Below, one piece after another: positions 9,637 to 17,567 of a DNA stretch of 64,000 bases (position 1 is the stretch's first letter; each line of letters begins with the position of its first letter). Below the pieces are notes generated by a model. It saw only the letters and a list, made by a program, of their open reading frames with translations. It made no database searches and was not told the origin of the DNA. The position numbers were made by a program, and so were the translations under genes. This DNA is from Gloeocapsopsis sp. IPPAS B-1203 (lineage in GTDB: Bacteria > Cyanobacteriota > Cyanobacteriia > Cyanobacteriales > Chroococcidiopsidaceae), in the NCBI RefSeq assembly GCF_002749975.1, contig NZ_PEIG01000001.1, positions 248,001 through 312,000 on the forward strand. The letters run 5' to 3'.

Positions 9637-9996
9637 ATGAACTCGATTTTGAAGAACTCTGCTCTTGCGACCATTTTCTACCTAGCTATGGCAACCACTG
9701 TACAAGCTACACAACCAAATAGCAACGCCATCGCTAATGTCAACACTGTTAAGTCTCAAAACCTGATCGCACAAATGTATCCACGTAGTCGCTTTGATGC
9801 TACTAGAACAAGACCATTCATTGATGAGATGATCTTGCTACATATGCAGATGGTTGATGCAGCTCAAAGAGCAATGCAATCTTCAGATACTGAAATTAAG
9901 AAGATGGCAGAGGAAACGATGAAATTTAGTAACGCTCGAATTAATAGCTTGATGGAGATGCGGAGAAGCTTTTTAGAAAATCCAGATAAGGGTTGA
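9637..9996 (+). CDS. DUF305-like exported small protein
   Basis: 119 residues. Residues 1-25 are a signal peptide (ALATIFYLAMATTVQA-TQ). The mature half contains RPFIDEMILLHMQMVDAAQR and EIKKMAEETMKFSNARINSL, the pattern of DUF305 proteins (FIDxMIxHHxxAIxMA... and a helical EI-x-x-A-x-x-I repeat). In DUF305 the motif usually has two adjacent histidines; here it is LLHMQM with one His and Met residues, so metal binding, if any, differs. Strong ribosome site AAGGAG 10 bases before the ATG. Function unknown; likely periplasmic helical bundle. Confidence 0.7.
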   Translation: MNSILKNSALATIFYLAMATTVQATQPNSNAIANVNTVKSQNLIAQMYPRSRFDATRTRPFIDEMILLHMQMVDAAQRAMQSSDTEIKKMAEETMKFSNARINSLMEMRRSFLENPDKG

Positions 9997-10362
9997 TTTT
10001 GTAGTTTTTGTAGAGGCAATAAATAGGTAATAGTGCAGATCGCTAGTCATTATATTCGATGCTGATTTTGTGCTAAAAAAACTTTCTCACTTGTTCTGTT
10101 GGCTTTTCTCAAGACTCTGAGGTTGCATTGGTCTAGACGCCTCAGAAATTCTTCAATCTTGGCTTAGAGAATATACCTATCGAGTTAGCAATACAGTCAT
10201 TAACAAATTATTTCAAAGTTGCAACAAATACAAGAATGAGACTCCTTACTTGTAAAGTAAGTTGGCAGGTAACTGCACGATCGCAGTGTACATTTTTAGA
10301 TAAACTTCACAATAATTGCAAACTCTTAGTATTTCTGTAAGCGCGATCGCTTATCAACCATT
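9997..10362. other. Intergenic region
   Basis: 366 bases between convergent genes; nothing recognised beyond a HIP1-type GCGATCGC near its right end. Confidence 0.4.
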
Positions 10363-11037
10363 CTAACTGAGAAGCTTGTAAGTACCGCCTCGCTTTAGAG
10401 CATGTTGGTATGCTGGACGTGCATGAATACGATCTAGGAAGCTAATCAACTTTGGATGAGTTGTATCTTCTAAGCCTGCTCGTGCGACCGCCACTTCGAT
10501 AGGAAAGCTCATCTGAATATCAGCTGCAGTAAATTCCTCACCCGCAAACCACAAGCTGTTTCCAAGTTCTGCTTCTAGATAATTAAGATGTTGTGTAATT
10601 TGAGGTTCAATAAAAGAACTTTTAGTTCGACTTGCAATTAGTCGTGCGATCGGACGGACAAAAAAAGGCAATGGCTGCTTTTCAATGCGATCAAACACTA
10701 ACTTTAACAATAGTGGCGGCATTGCTGAGCCTTCAGCATAATGTAACCAATAAGTATACCGTAACCTTTCTGGTGTACCTGGTGGAGGCGCAAACCGTTC
10801 CTTACCATATTGCTTAATTAGGTACTCAATAATAGCCCCAGATTCTGCCAGCGTTAGCGCGTCATCGGTAATAACTGGAGACTTACCCAAAGGATGCACT
10901 TGGCGTAGTGACTCTGGCGCAAGCATTGTTTTTGGGTCGCGTTCATAGCACTTTATTTCATAATTTAGTCCGAGTTCCTCTAGCAACCACAGTATACGTT
11001 GTGAGCGGGAGTTGTTTAGGTGGTGAACGACGAGCAT
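10363..11037 (-). CDS. Glutathione S-transferase family protein
   Basis: 224 residues with the two-domain cytosolic GST layout. The N-terminal thioredoxin-like domain (1-80) carries HHLNNSRSQRILWLLEELG with the candidate catalytic Ser, the cis-proline region GKSPVITDD, and the glutathione-binding ESGAIIEYL. The all-helical C-terminal domain includes FAGEEFTAADIQMSFP, the conserved N-capping box. Detoxification of electrophiles or peroxides is expected; the exact substrate is unknown. Stands alone, with long spacers on both sides. Confidence 0.88.
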   Translation of the reverse strand: MLVVHHLNNSRSQRILWLLEELGLNYEIKCYERDPKTMLAPESLRQVHPLGKSPVITDDALTLAESGAIIEYLIKQYGKERFAPPPGTPERLRYTYWLHYAEGSAMPPLLLKLVFDRIEKQPLPFFVRPIARLIASRTKSSFIEPQITQHLNYLEAELGNSLWFAGEEFTAADIQMSFPIEVAVARAGLEDTTHPKLISFLDRIHARPAYQHALKRGGTYKLLS

Positions 11038-11533
11038 AAGGTTATTTTTCAGTTATCTATTCAGCACAGCATGACAAAAAATGAGTAAGTTTCACATCAT
11101 CAAATGGTATTAGAATGCAGATTCAGACTAGTTTTTTTATTTATTGGCTCATGTTATTTTTTAGTGCTACTACATGATTTGTAGCTGTTATAAAAACTTT
11201 CTACAGCTAGTTTTGTCAACATCATTTTGTTGTTTTAAACGATGTTGGTAAGCTTTTAGCTTTCAGTGGAGGTGTAAAGGGAATAGAGCCATTGGCTCAA
11301 AATATATGCAGATCGTCGTCGCATTGTTCACAACTCAAGTTATAACACTTGTTATAAAGGAGTTATGATAGAAGCATTAAAAGAAATACGTTCAGAATCA
11401 AACCAACATTCGTTAGCAAACGGCTTCCTACTGCATTAGCTAAAGACCGAACCTATTTATCTTCAATGGTTACTATCACAGCATATATTAATTCTCGAAA
11501 AATCTTTCTTCTGTAAACAGCTTTTCGCTTCCA
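11038..11533. other. Intergenic region with a perfect palindrome and a 24-codon ORF
   Basis: 496 bases. A perfect 7+4+7 palindrome TTATAAC-ACTT-GTTATAA lies at 11340-11357. It overlaps the AAGGAG that precedes a tiny ORF at 11365-11439 (+), encoding 24 residues starting MIEALKEIRSE. The palindrome looks like a dimeric repressor site; the ORF could be a leader peptide or chance. Nothing else recognised. Confidence 0.4.
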
Positions 11534-12235
11534 ATGGTACTACTTCCACAACGCTTACTTCAATTTACTGATTGGTTCTCACCAAAGCAAAACGTTATCT
11601 TATTCGACACACCAACTGCAGCTAATGAAATTGCTTTTATGTTGGGCGGCGAGTGGGATGGATGCAACGGTATCGTCATGAATAAATGTGATGAGGTTGC
11701 TGTCAATACTGCTGCTAGCTTAATCCAAGCACAATGGTGCTATTCTGGAGCAGAAGTAACTTATCTCACTCGATTGACTGCTAACGAGTTGCTACGACGC
11801 TATCAAGCCGGTGAAAAAAACTTTACTAATGCGAACTTAAGGGGTGTAACCATCACTTCTAACACATTGGTTGCAATCAATCTAAGTTGGGCAAAGTTGA
11901 GCGGTTCTAACCTTTGGCAAACCAACCTGAGCTATGCTGATTTAACTGCAGCAGATTTCACAAATGCTGATTTAGGTTTGACAAACTTGAGTAAAACAAC
12001 TTTGTCAATGTGCAACTTAACAAGAGTAAACCTATCGCAAGCAAATCTCAAAGAGTCTAATTTATATCGTGCTTGCCTGAAAGATGCTGACCTCACACAA
12101 GCAGATCTTACAGGCGCAAATTTAACTTTAGCAGATCTTACAGGTGCAAACTTGAGTCAAGCTAAGCTAACTCTTGCAAATTTGGAAGGTGCTAAGGTTG
12201 TTGAAACTGAACTAGCAAAAGCTGAATTGTTGTGA
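11534..12235 (+). CDS. Pentapeptide-repeat protein
   Basis: 233 residues. The first about 90 residues are a non-repeat domain (LLQFTDWFSPKQN, FMLGGEWDGCNG). From about residue 94 to the end runs a series of A(N/D)Lxx pentapeptides such as NLSYADLTAADFTNADLG and QADLTGANLTLADLTGANLS, which fold as a right-handed quadrilateral beta-helix. No signal peptide. Such proteins are abundant in cyanobacteria and mostly of unknown function. The HetL/McbG comparison gives only fold, not role. Confidence 0.85.
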   Translation: MVLLPQRLLQFTDWFSPKQNVILFDTPTAANEIAFMLGGEWDGCNGIVMNKCDEVAVNTAASLIQAQWCYSGAEVTYLTRLTANELLRRYQAGEKNFTNANLRGVTITSNTLVAINLSWAKLSGSNLWQTNLSYADLTAADFTNADLGLTNLSKTTLSMCNLTRVNLSQANLKESNLYRACLKDADLTQADLTGANLTLADLTGANLSQAKLTLANLEGAKVVETELAKAELL

Positions 12236-12259
12236 TGAGTGAGTTGTAAAGTCAACTTG

Positions 12260-12937
12260 TTAGTGAACACCAGCAAGTACTTTTCCTGTAGCAAAGTCTA
12301 TACCTAGTACAGCACACGGAAAATTAGAACCAAGTTGCTGAACGATTAAATGATTTGCTGAGTTGCAACCTAAAAACAGCAAAGATGCATTTTCTGACTC
12401 TACAACTGCTTTGAGTTCTGAAGCAACGTTACCAAACCGCAGATGAGCAACAAGAGAACCCCGCCATTCTGCTGCAAGGCTCTTGGCTTGCCATAAAATT
12501 AAGTCAGCTTGTTCAAATAAATCTGGTGATGCGATGCGTGGCTGTAATAGTAGCATTTCTGAATGTTGTGTCGCATTCGACCGAGAACCTCTGTTGGCTA
12601 CGTGAGCTAATTCTCGCGAAATACTCTCACTATATAACCTGCTTAGATCAAAACTAGGAGAAATTGGGCAATGGCGATGCTGAGTGTGTTCTTCTAGAAC
12701 ATACACTACGTGAACAGTAACTTGCTTTTGAGTTGCTAGGCGAGTTTGATGAGCAATCCACAAGGTTAGATCCAGTGCTGTTTGACTATTTGGAGAACTG
12801 TTATAACCCACAACCAAGTCAACCGACTTAGTGGTTTCCTGAATTTGCGATGCATCTGGTGCTAGCAGCATCATTCTTTCTATGACATTCGTTTCTGTTG
12901 CGCTTTGTAGGCGCGCTAACATTGGCTTGATGTTCAT
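12260..12937 (-). CDS. Universal stress protein family, c-di-AMP riboswitch controlled
   Basis: 225 residues. After a 38-residue N-terminal stretch, VDLVVGYNSSPNSQTALD opens a UspA-like alpha/beta fold, and NASLLFLGCNSANHLIV corresponds to the region that binds ATP in ATP-type Usp proteins, though the G-x2-G-x9-G(S/T) motif is not intact here. Cytoplasmic. The long leader upstream (12938-13180) contains a ydaO-type riboswitch in the same orientation, so expression should respond to cyclic di-AMP. That fits an osmotic or potassium stress role, as Usp domains are often attached to ion transport systems. SD-like AAGGT precedes the ATG. Confidence 0.78.
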   Translation of the reverse strand: MNIKPMLARLQSATETNVIERMMLLAPDASQIQETTKSVDLVVGYNSSPNSQTALDLTLWIAHQTRLATQKQVTVHVVYVLEEHTQHRHCPISPSFDLSRLYSESISRELAHVANRGSRSNATQHSEMLLLQPRIASPDLFEQADLILWQAKSLAAEWRGSLVAHLRFGNVASELKAVVESENASLLFLGCNSANHLIVQQLGSNFPCAVLGIDFATGKVLAGVH

Positions 12938-13030
12938 TCGCTAGATACCTTATGTCGAAAGCAGGTACAAAAAAACGAGCAGTACGAGCCTCAGACACTG
13001 AACGAGATACAAGTCATTGTAGAAATGCTT

Positions 13031-13180
13031 GCTCTTCAGTCTCCTCTCGATGCCTACGAAGTTAGCTGACGGGCTAGGACTGAGAGATGTCCTTCTGCTT
13101 TAATCTTTGGTTTTATCAAAATGATTAAAGCTCAATTTTAGATACGCCCCAGATTTTGGTTCCTCCGTTCTAGCCTTCTC
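13031..13180 (-). ncRNA. ydaO/yuaA-type cyclic di-AMP riboswitch
   Basis: The minus strand has the conserved blocks of the ydaO class in order: GGAGGAACCAAAATCTGGGG (about 13166-13147), a variable stem rich in AAAG/CTTT, then CCTAGCCCGTCAGCTAAC and TTCGTAGGCATCGAGAGGAG (13077-13042). The CCGUCAGCUAAC..CGUAGGC core is very characteristic of this RNA. It ends about 95 bases before the start of the Usp gene. A run of seven T (complement of 12969-12975) after GC-rich sequence lies between aptamer and gene and may be part of an expression platform that terminates transcription. Assigned by motif recall, not by a covariance search. Confidence 0.8.
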
Positions 13181-13348
13181 TTAATTAATTTAAAATACAA
13201 CTTTAAGAAGATTCTAGATTAGGCTGACTTACTCAAATTCACTAAATTCTACCATTGATTATTGTACCAAGCAACGTCTTGATTTTGTTTTCTAAATTAA
13301 GAAAAACTTATGTATTCAAAGGCTTTTTGAATTAACATTATTTATTCT

Positions 13349-14479
13349 TTAATTGTCAAATCTAATTTGAAGAATCGATAAATCATCCTCAAAGCTATCT
13401 TGAGAATTTATCTGGCTTAACTGAGATAAAATGTTGTCTAAATCACAATTACCTGCGGCATGATCAGCGCTGAGTAAATCAATAAAATGATCGAGCTGCC
13501 AAATTGAACCGTCAGCCAAATGCAGCTCATATACTCCATCGCTAAAAATATAAAGCGTACTCGACTCAGGGATCTGAAAAAACTTATCTTTGTAGTTGGT
13601 ATCAGGAAACATACCAATAGGAATACTTGGAGTATCGAGTTTCGTTATTTGCAACGCAGGTGTTTCTGAGAATAAAACAGCAGGTGGATGTCCAGCATTA
13701 GCATAAATAAGTTGACGATTCACTCGGTTGTAAACTCCATACCAAATCGTAAAGTACTTAGAGTTTTGAGTGGTCATTTGAAAAGTATTGTTTAAGGCTC
13801 TCAGGACATCAGTCGGTTGATAATAATTAATGCCATCGAGAGCGCGAGAACGTAACATATTGAGTACTGAAATGGAAGGAAGTGTAGCTCCGAGTCCGTG
13901 TCCAGCAGTATCAAGTAGATAAATAGCTAAATAGTCAGGATCTAGCCAGTAGTAATCGAAGCAATCTCCACCCAGTCTTTGGGAAGGAATAAATCGAGAA
14001 TTAATAGTCAGTGGTTCTTTGAGTTGTGGGGGAAGTAGCGATCGCACATAATCTGCGGCTTCACCTAATTCTGCTTCTAGCAATTGCTTTTGTTTTTGTA
14101 AATCCCGACTCATTTGGTGCAAGCGTAATCCAGCACGTACCCGCGCGGTAAGTTCATTTTGGTCAATTGGCTTGGTAATAAAATCATCTGCACCAGCATT
14201 AAGCGCTTGAACGCAATCAGCTACAGAATCTAAATCTGTCAGAAAAATAAAAAATACTAGCGATATCGGTTCAGCTTTAATTTTGCGACAAACATCTAGC
14301 CCACAGGTTTGCTGAATCATCCAATCGCAAATAACTAAACCAGGATACAACTGGCGTGCTAATGTAACTCCATCTTCACCATTATTAGTGACAACAACTT
14401 GATGGCCTTGATTTTCTAGTGCCCTTGAAAGCACGATCTGTACTGTCGGGTCATCATCGATTACTAAGATTAGAGACAT
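13349..14479 (-). CDS. Response regulator with PP2C (RsbU/SpoIIE-type) phosphatase
   Basis: Start taken at the ATG at 14479 (MSLILVIDDD); the frame is open nine codons further up to 14506. The receiver domain is residues 1-120, with the acidic pocket IDDD and phospho-acceptor Asp in GLVICDWMIQ, and Lys in DDFITKPID. A short coiled segment (QKQKQLLEAELGEA) links to a PPM-type Ser/Thr phosphatase domain: RLGGDCFDYYWL, LLDTAGHGLGATLPS, NAGHPPAVLFS, FSDGVYE. Such proteins switch anti-sigma-factor antagonists in partner-switching pathways. It overlaps the upstream DUF1350 gene by 26 bases, so the two are translationally coupled. Confidence 0.9.
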   Translation of the reverse strand: MSLILVIDDDPTVQIVLSRALENQGHQVVVTNNGEDGVTLARQLYPGLVICDWMIQQTCGLDVCRKIKAEPISLVFFIFLTDLDSVADCVQALNAGADDFITKPIDQNELTARVRAGLRLHQMSRDLQKQKQLLEAELGEAADYVRSLLPPQLKEPLTINSRFIPSQRLGGDCFDYYWLDPDYLAIYLLDTAGHGLGATLPSISVLNMLRSRALDGINYYQPTDVLRALNNTFQMTTQNSKYFTIWYGVYNRVNRQLIYANAGHPPAVLFSETPALQITKLDTPSIPIGMFPDTNYKDKFFQIPESSTLYIFSDGVYELHLADGSIWQLDHFIDLLSADHAAGNCDLDNILSQLSQINSQDSFEDDLSILQIRFDN

Positions 14480-15236
14480 GGGAAAAAGGATTGAGCCACA
14501 ACACAATAGTGCGTTTTAGTTGATTTAAATCGCGATAGATTTCCTGCTTAAACCACTGTCCCATCGCATCAAATGGTGTAAAGTTTGTTCCAGTTTGCCA
14601 CCTCACATCTTGACCTAAAGGTGTTGTATGACTTCCTGGCAATGTTTGTAAAGTAACCATATCAGGAAAGCGCTGTTGTAACAGCTGATTTAAAGCAGTC
14701 GATTGGTCAATTGTGTCATTAGTAAACTGAATCAGCAAATTGCGACGAACACGATAGCGATCGCGAACTAAGTTAGTTGTCTCCACAGGAGAAGGTGTAA
14801 ATTCTACCGTAAACGTAGGAGTAAACTGTTGTACTAAGGGAATGGCATCGCGTGCAGCATAGTTGTTAAAAGACATAAAAATATTCCCTGCACGTTCTAC
14901 ATTAAATAAACTACCAATGAGTAAATGTAGTTTACAACCCATACTGTGTCCTACGCCATAGGTTGGCAGATAACGCCGCCGTAGCAATGCGCGATCGTGT
15001 AATTCAGCGATCGCATTTTCAAAGTTGGTCAAAACAGTCTCGGCGATTGCGACATGATCTAAAGTATTAACAAACGGAGTAGCAATAATGGCATATTCTT
15101 GCCCTAGTTGTTCTAACAACCAACGGTACGTTAATTGTGGTGCTGTCGCAACAAAAGCTCCTCCGAGAAAATGTATGATTCCCACAGGATGGCGGGGAAC
15201 TAAAACCCAGTTACCAGCGATTTCCTTCCATTCCAT
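14454..15236 (-). CDS. DUF1350 family alpha/beta-hydrolase-like protein
   Basis: 260 residues of the DUF1350 family found in cyanobacteria and plastids. Recognised by GIIHFLGGAFVATAPQLTYR near the N-terminus, and GVGHSMGCKLHLLIGSL, which resembles a hydrolase nucleophile elbow (GHSMG). No signal peptide or membrane span. Function in cyanobacteria is not established. Overlaps the downstream response-regulator phosphatase gene, so they are likely co-transcribed. Confidence 0.87.
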   Translation of the reverse strand: MEWKEIAGNWVLVPRHPVGIIHFLGGAFVATAPQLTYRWLLEQLGQEYAIIATPFVNTLDHVAIAETVLTNFENAIAELHDRALLRRRYLPTYGVGHSMGCKLHLLIGSLFNVERAGNIFMSFNNYAARDAIPLVQQFTPTFTVEFTPSPVETTNLVRDRYRVRRNLLIQFTNDTIDQSTALNQLLQQRFPDMVTLQTLPGSHTTPLGQDVRWQTGTNFTPFDAMGQWFKQEIYRDLNQLKRTIVLWLNPFSHVSNLSNR

Positions 15237-15424
15237 GCAATCAATTATGCTCGATTAGTTATTTCGTCTCAAATCACAGGCAAGTTTAAAATAGCCTGCT
15301 TCAACTAATGAACCTCCTCATCTATTGTGGCAATTTACCTTGAGGTATGAGCTATATCTTTTGACTTACACTTGCTCAAATTCAGCTACCGACACACTAC
15401 TCACAACCATTCGCTAACCTCAAC

Positions 15425-16492
15425 TCACTTCCGCTCTGGGTGAGCTTCTGTAGGTGAAGGAGTACCCATTTGATTAATAGTTGCAATCATTTGGTAGAGA
15501 CGTCCTAAATCCCGCTGGTTAAAATACAATACAAGGCGGGGTAGTTCAGCTGTTTCGTCTTGAGCCTCTTGAGGTAAAGCTTGGCTTTTTTCAATTTTTC
15601 CCTTAACGAGGATATCGTGAAAATTATCATTGAGTAGATCGACATCTGCATTAGTAATGTCTGTCTTCAACCGAATGACAAGTTTGTCACCCACGTAGCG
15701 GCTAGAGTGATAAACCTGATAAAAACGAGTAATCGCACTGCAGGCTACTTCAAGGTTATCGGTAATTGTGTAAAGGCTATCGTCTTCTGGACTAATTAAT
15801 CCTTGTTGCCGTAGATGACGATCAATATATTCACTCCAAGCCCGCCAGTAATCTCCTCCAGGACGATCTATCAGAACAACTGGTACAGGACCAAACTTAC
15901 CTGTTTGACTAAGTGTCATGCACTCAAAAGCTTCGTCTTGCGTACCAAACCCACCAGGAAACAAAGCGATCGCATCACTTTCACGCAAGAGAAACAGTTT
16001 ACGCGTGAAGAAATATTTGAAATGAATCAGTTTAGGATCGCCTTCGATAATGGGGTTTGCCTCTTGCTCAAATGGTAATTGAATATTTAACCCAAACGAA
16101 TTTTCTTGTCCAGCACCTTCATTGCCCGCCTGCATAATTCCCCCACCGCCTCCGGTCATTACCATAAAGCCAAGCTGAGTGACACATCGCGCAAAGTCAG
16201 ATGCCATGCGGTATTCTGGAGTTTCTGGAGATGTACGTGCTGAGCCAAAAATGGTGACTTTGCGTACGTGTCGATACGGATAAAAGACCTTGAAGCCTTG
16301 TTCCATATCAGCTAATGATGCTGACAAGATCTTCCAATCTAGGCGCTCGATATCACTATTTGCCAGATTGACTATGGTAGCAAGTGCATATTGAATGAGT
16401 TGCCGATGTTTCAAGTTCGGCAGTTTTTCAATTAAATCAGTTAGGTCTGATTGGAGAGAATCTAATGATGGAAAATGAGAAGATGAGGTCAT
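15425..16492 (-). CDS. LOG family protein (cytokinin-activating / lysine-decarboxylase-like fold)
   Basis: 355 residues. The Rossmann-like LOG core is central: VTIFGSART, MTGGGGGIMQAGNEGAG and the signature PGGFGTQDE. Proteins with this motif include nucleoside-5'-monophosphate phosphoribohydrolases; older annotations as lysine decarboxylase are wrong. This one is longer than the canonical about 180-200 residue LOG, with an N-terminal helical part (about 1-80) and a C-terminal about 100-residue extension, the type common in cyanobacteria. Substrate unknown. Confidence 0.85.
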   Translation of the reverse strand: MTSSSHFPSLDSLQSDLTDLIEKLPNLKHRQLIQYALATIVNLANSDIERLDWKILSASLADMEQGFKVFYPYRHVRKVTIFGSARTSPETPEYRMASDFARCVTQLGFMVMTGGGGGIMQAGNEGAGQENSFGLNIQLPFEQEANPIIEGDPKLIHFKYFFTRKLFLLRESDAIALFPGGFGTQDEAFECMTLSQTGKFGPVPVVLIDRPGGDYWRAWSEYIDRHLRQQGLISPEDDSLYTITDNLEVACSAITRFYQVYHSSRYVGDKLVIRLKTDITNADVDLLNDNFHDILVKGKIEKSQALPQEAQDETAELPRLVLYFNQRDLGRLYQMIATINQMGTPSPTEAHPERK

Positions 16493-16833
16493 GAGTGCTT
16501 CCGCACAAGTGGCACTCTATTTTATCGATATTTTAGGGGTAGTTTGTCAAGCTACAGATTAATATTTTTTTAATACTGCTTGATAACAAACAGCATTTTG
16601 TGCTTTTTACTATTTGAATTAAAGGCTGAAGGATCAGTGGAGTATCTATCGAGCAATTAAATACTTATACTCAAGTACGACTTGCGATCGCTTCTCTATA
16701 GATATTAAGTTCGCTCAAATAATGCTCAACATTGCTTTTCAGCATGGTATTTGAGCGAAGTGTTCTTCAATTTGCTCAACCTGTTTAACTCTGACGAGAT
16801 ACAGCTACAGAGCAAAATTAGATTTAGTACAAC
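16493..16833. other. Intergenic region downstream of trxA
   Basis: 341 bases; apart from the long hairpin described at 16710-16759 nothing was recognised. Confidence 0.5.
16710..16759 (-). terminator. Long two-step hairpin after trxA
   Basis: Outer 12-bp perfect inverted repeat TTCGCTCAAATA (16710-16721) / TATTTGAGCGAA (16748-16759), with an inner 5-bp stem ATGCT / AGCAT. It lies 75 bases past the trxA stop. There is no T-run, so it may be a processing or stability hairpin rather than an intrinsic terminator. Confidence 0.5.
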
Positions 16834-17157
16834 TTACAAATACTTTTCCAAGGTATTAGACAAAGTACTTTTAGGAACGGCACCAACAACCATATCAACT
16901 CGTTGCCCGCCTTTAAAAATCATTAATGTTGGAATACTACGAATACCGTACTGACTTGCAACGTTGGGGTTCTCGTCTGTGTTAAGTTTTACAACTTTCA
17001 CCTGACCATCATATTGCTGCGCAATTTCGTCCACAACAGGAGCTACCATCCGGCATGGGCCACACCAAGGTGCCCAGAAGTCCACTAGAACAGGAACTTC
17101 ACTCTCGAGTACTTCTTCTTTAAACGTTGAGTCTGTAACTTGTGCGGCTACTGACAT
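16834..17157 (-). CDS. trxA: Thioredoxin
   Basis: 107-residue classical m-type thioredoxin, a cytoplasmic disulfide reductase supplied by ferredoxin- or NADPH-thioredoxin reductase. The redox site is [10 protein letters not shown] with Cys32 and Cys35; [22 protein letters not shown] holds the cis-proline loop split over the middle of the protein, and [16 protein letters not shown] the terminal strand. Lies downstream of yfr1 and guaB3 on the same strand, an arrangement conserved in many cyanobacteria. Confidence 0.96.
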   Translation of the reverse strand: MSVAAQVTDSTFKEEVLESEVPVLVDFWAPWCGPCRMVAPVVDEIAQQYDGQVKVVKLNTDENPNVASQYGIRSIPTLMIFKGGQRVDMVVGAVPKSTLSNTLEKYL

Positions 17158-17303
17158 GCCTAGAAATCCTTACGCTATATCTCTTACTTTGCTGAAATTC
17201 TACCATAGTCGAAAGCCGCGTTCTGTTCTATCAACCGTCTATATTTAGACAGATCTTAAGTTCTTATACCCATAGGAGTAGTAGACCAGGAGGTGCAGAG
17301 GGT

Positions 17304-17322
17304 AGGCGGGTAGTAGGGTAGT
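17304..17322 (-). repeat. 19-bp dispersed repeat, copy 1
   Basis: The complement of this stretch is identical to 51114-51132. It lies in the spacer between Yfr1 and trxA. Confidence 0.65.
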
Positions 17323-17407
17323 AGGGAAAAAGCAATCAAATCTCTCAATCTCGCTCACTTGCCAACTCTACAACGCTCCCACTAGCTACTAACCACTACT
17401 TCCTACT

Positions 17408-17480
17408 AATAAGGAACCGCCCGAACAATAGTCCGGGCGGAGTGTGGTGTGAGGAGTGAACGGAAACATGCGTCTCCGCT
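17408..17480 (-). ncRNA. yfr1: Yfr1 small regulatory RNA
   Basis: On the minus strand a 5' hairpin CGGAGAC-GCAT-GTTTCCG is followed by the single-stranded core TTCACTCCTCACACCACACT, which contains the invariant Yfr1 motif ACTCCTCACAC. Then comes a 3' hairpin CCGCCCGGAC-TATT-GTTCGGGCGG and TTCCTTATT as terminator tail. The size (about 72 nt) and two-hairpin layout match Yfr1, a Hfq-independent cyanobacterial sRNA that binds outer-membrane protein mRNAs through the core motif. The position between guaB3 and trxA is the known synteny of this RNA. A TACAAT -10 box lies at 17492-17487, correctly placed for a start near 17480. Confidence 0.92.
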
Positions 17481-17486
17481 TTTTCT

Positions 17487-17492
17487 ATTGTA
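17487..17492 (-). promoter_or_regulatory. -10 box of yfr1
   Basis: TACAAT on the minus strand, 7 bases before the predicted 5' end of Yfr1. No good -35 TTGACA was seen at 17-18 bases further upstream, as is frequent in cyanobacterial promoters. Confidence 0.65.
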
Positions 17493-17567
17493 GGCGACAC
17501 CTTAAATATTTTCCGAATTTCCTCAAGGATTCCTTAAAATTTTGTCAGGAAAACTACCCAAGTATAA

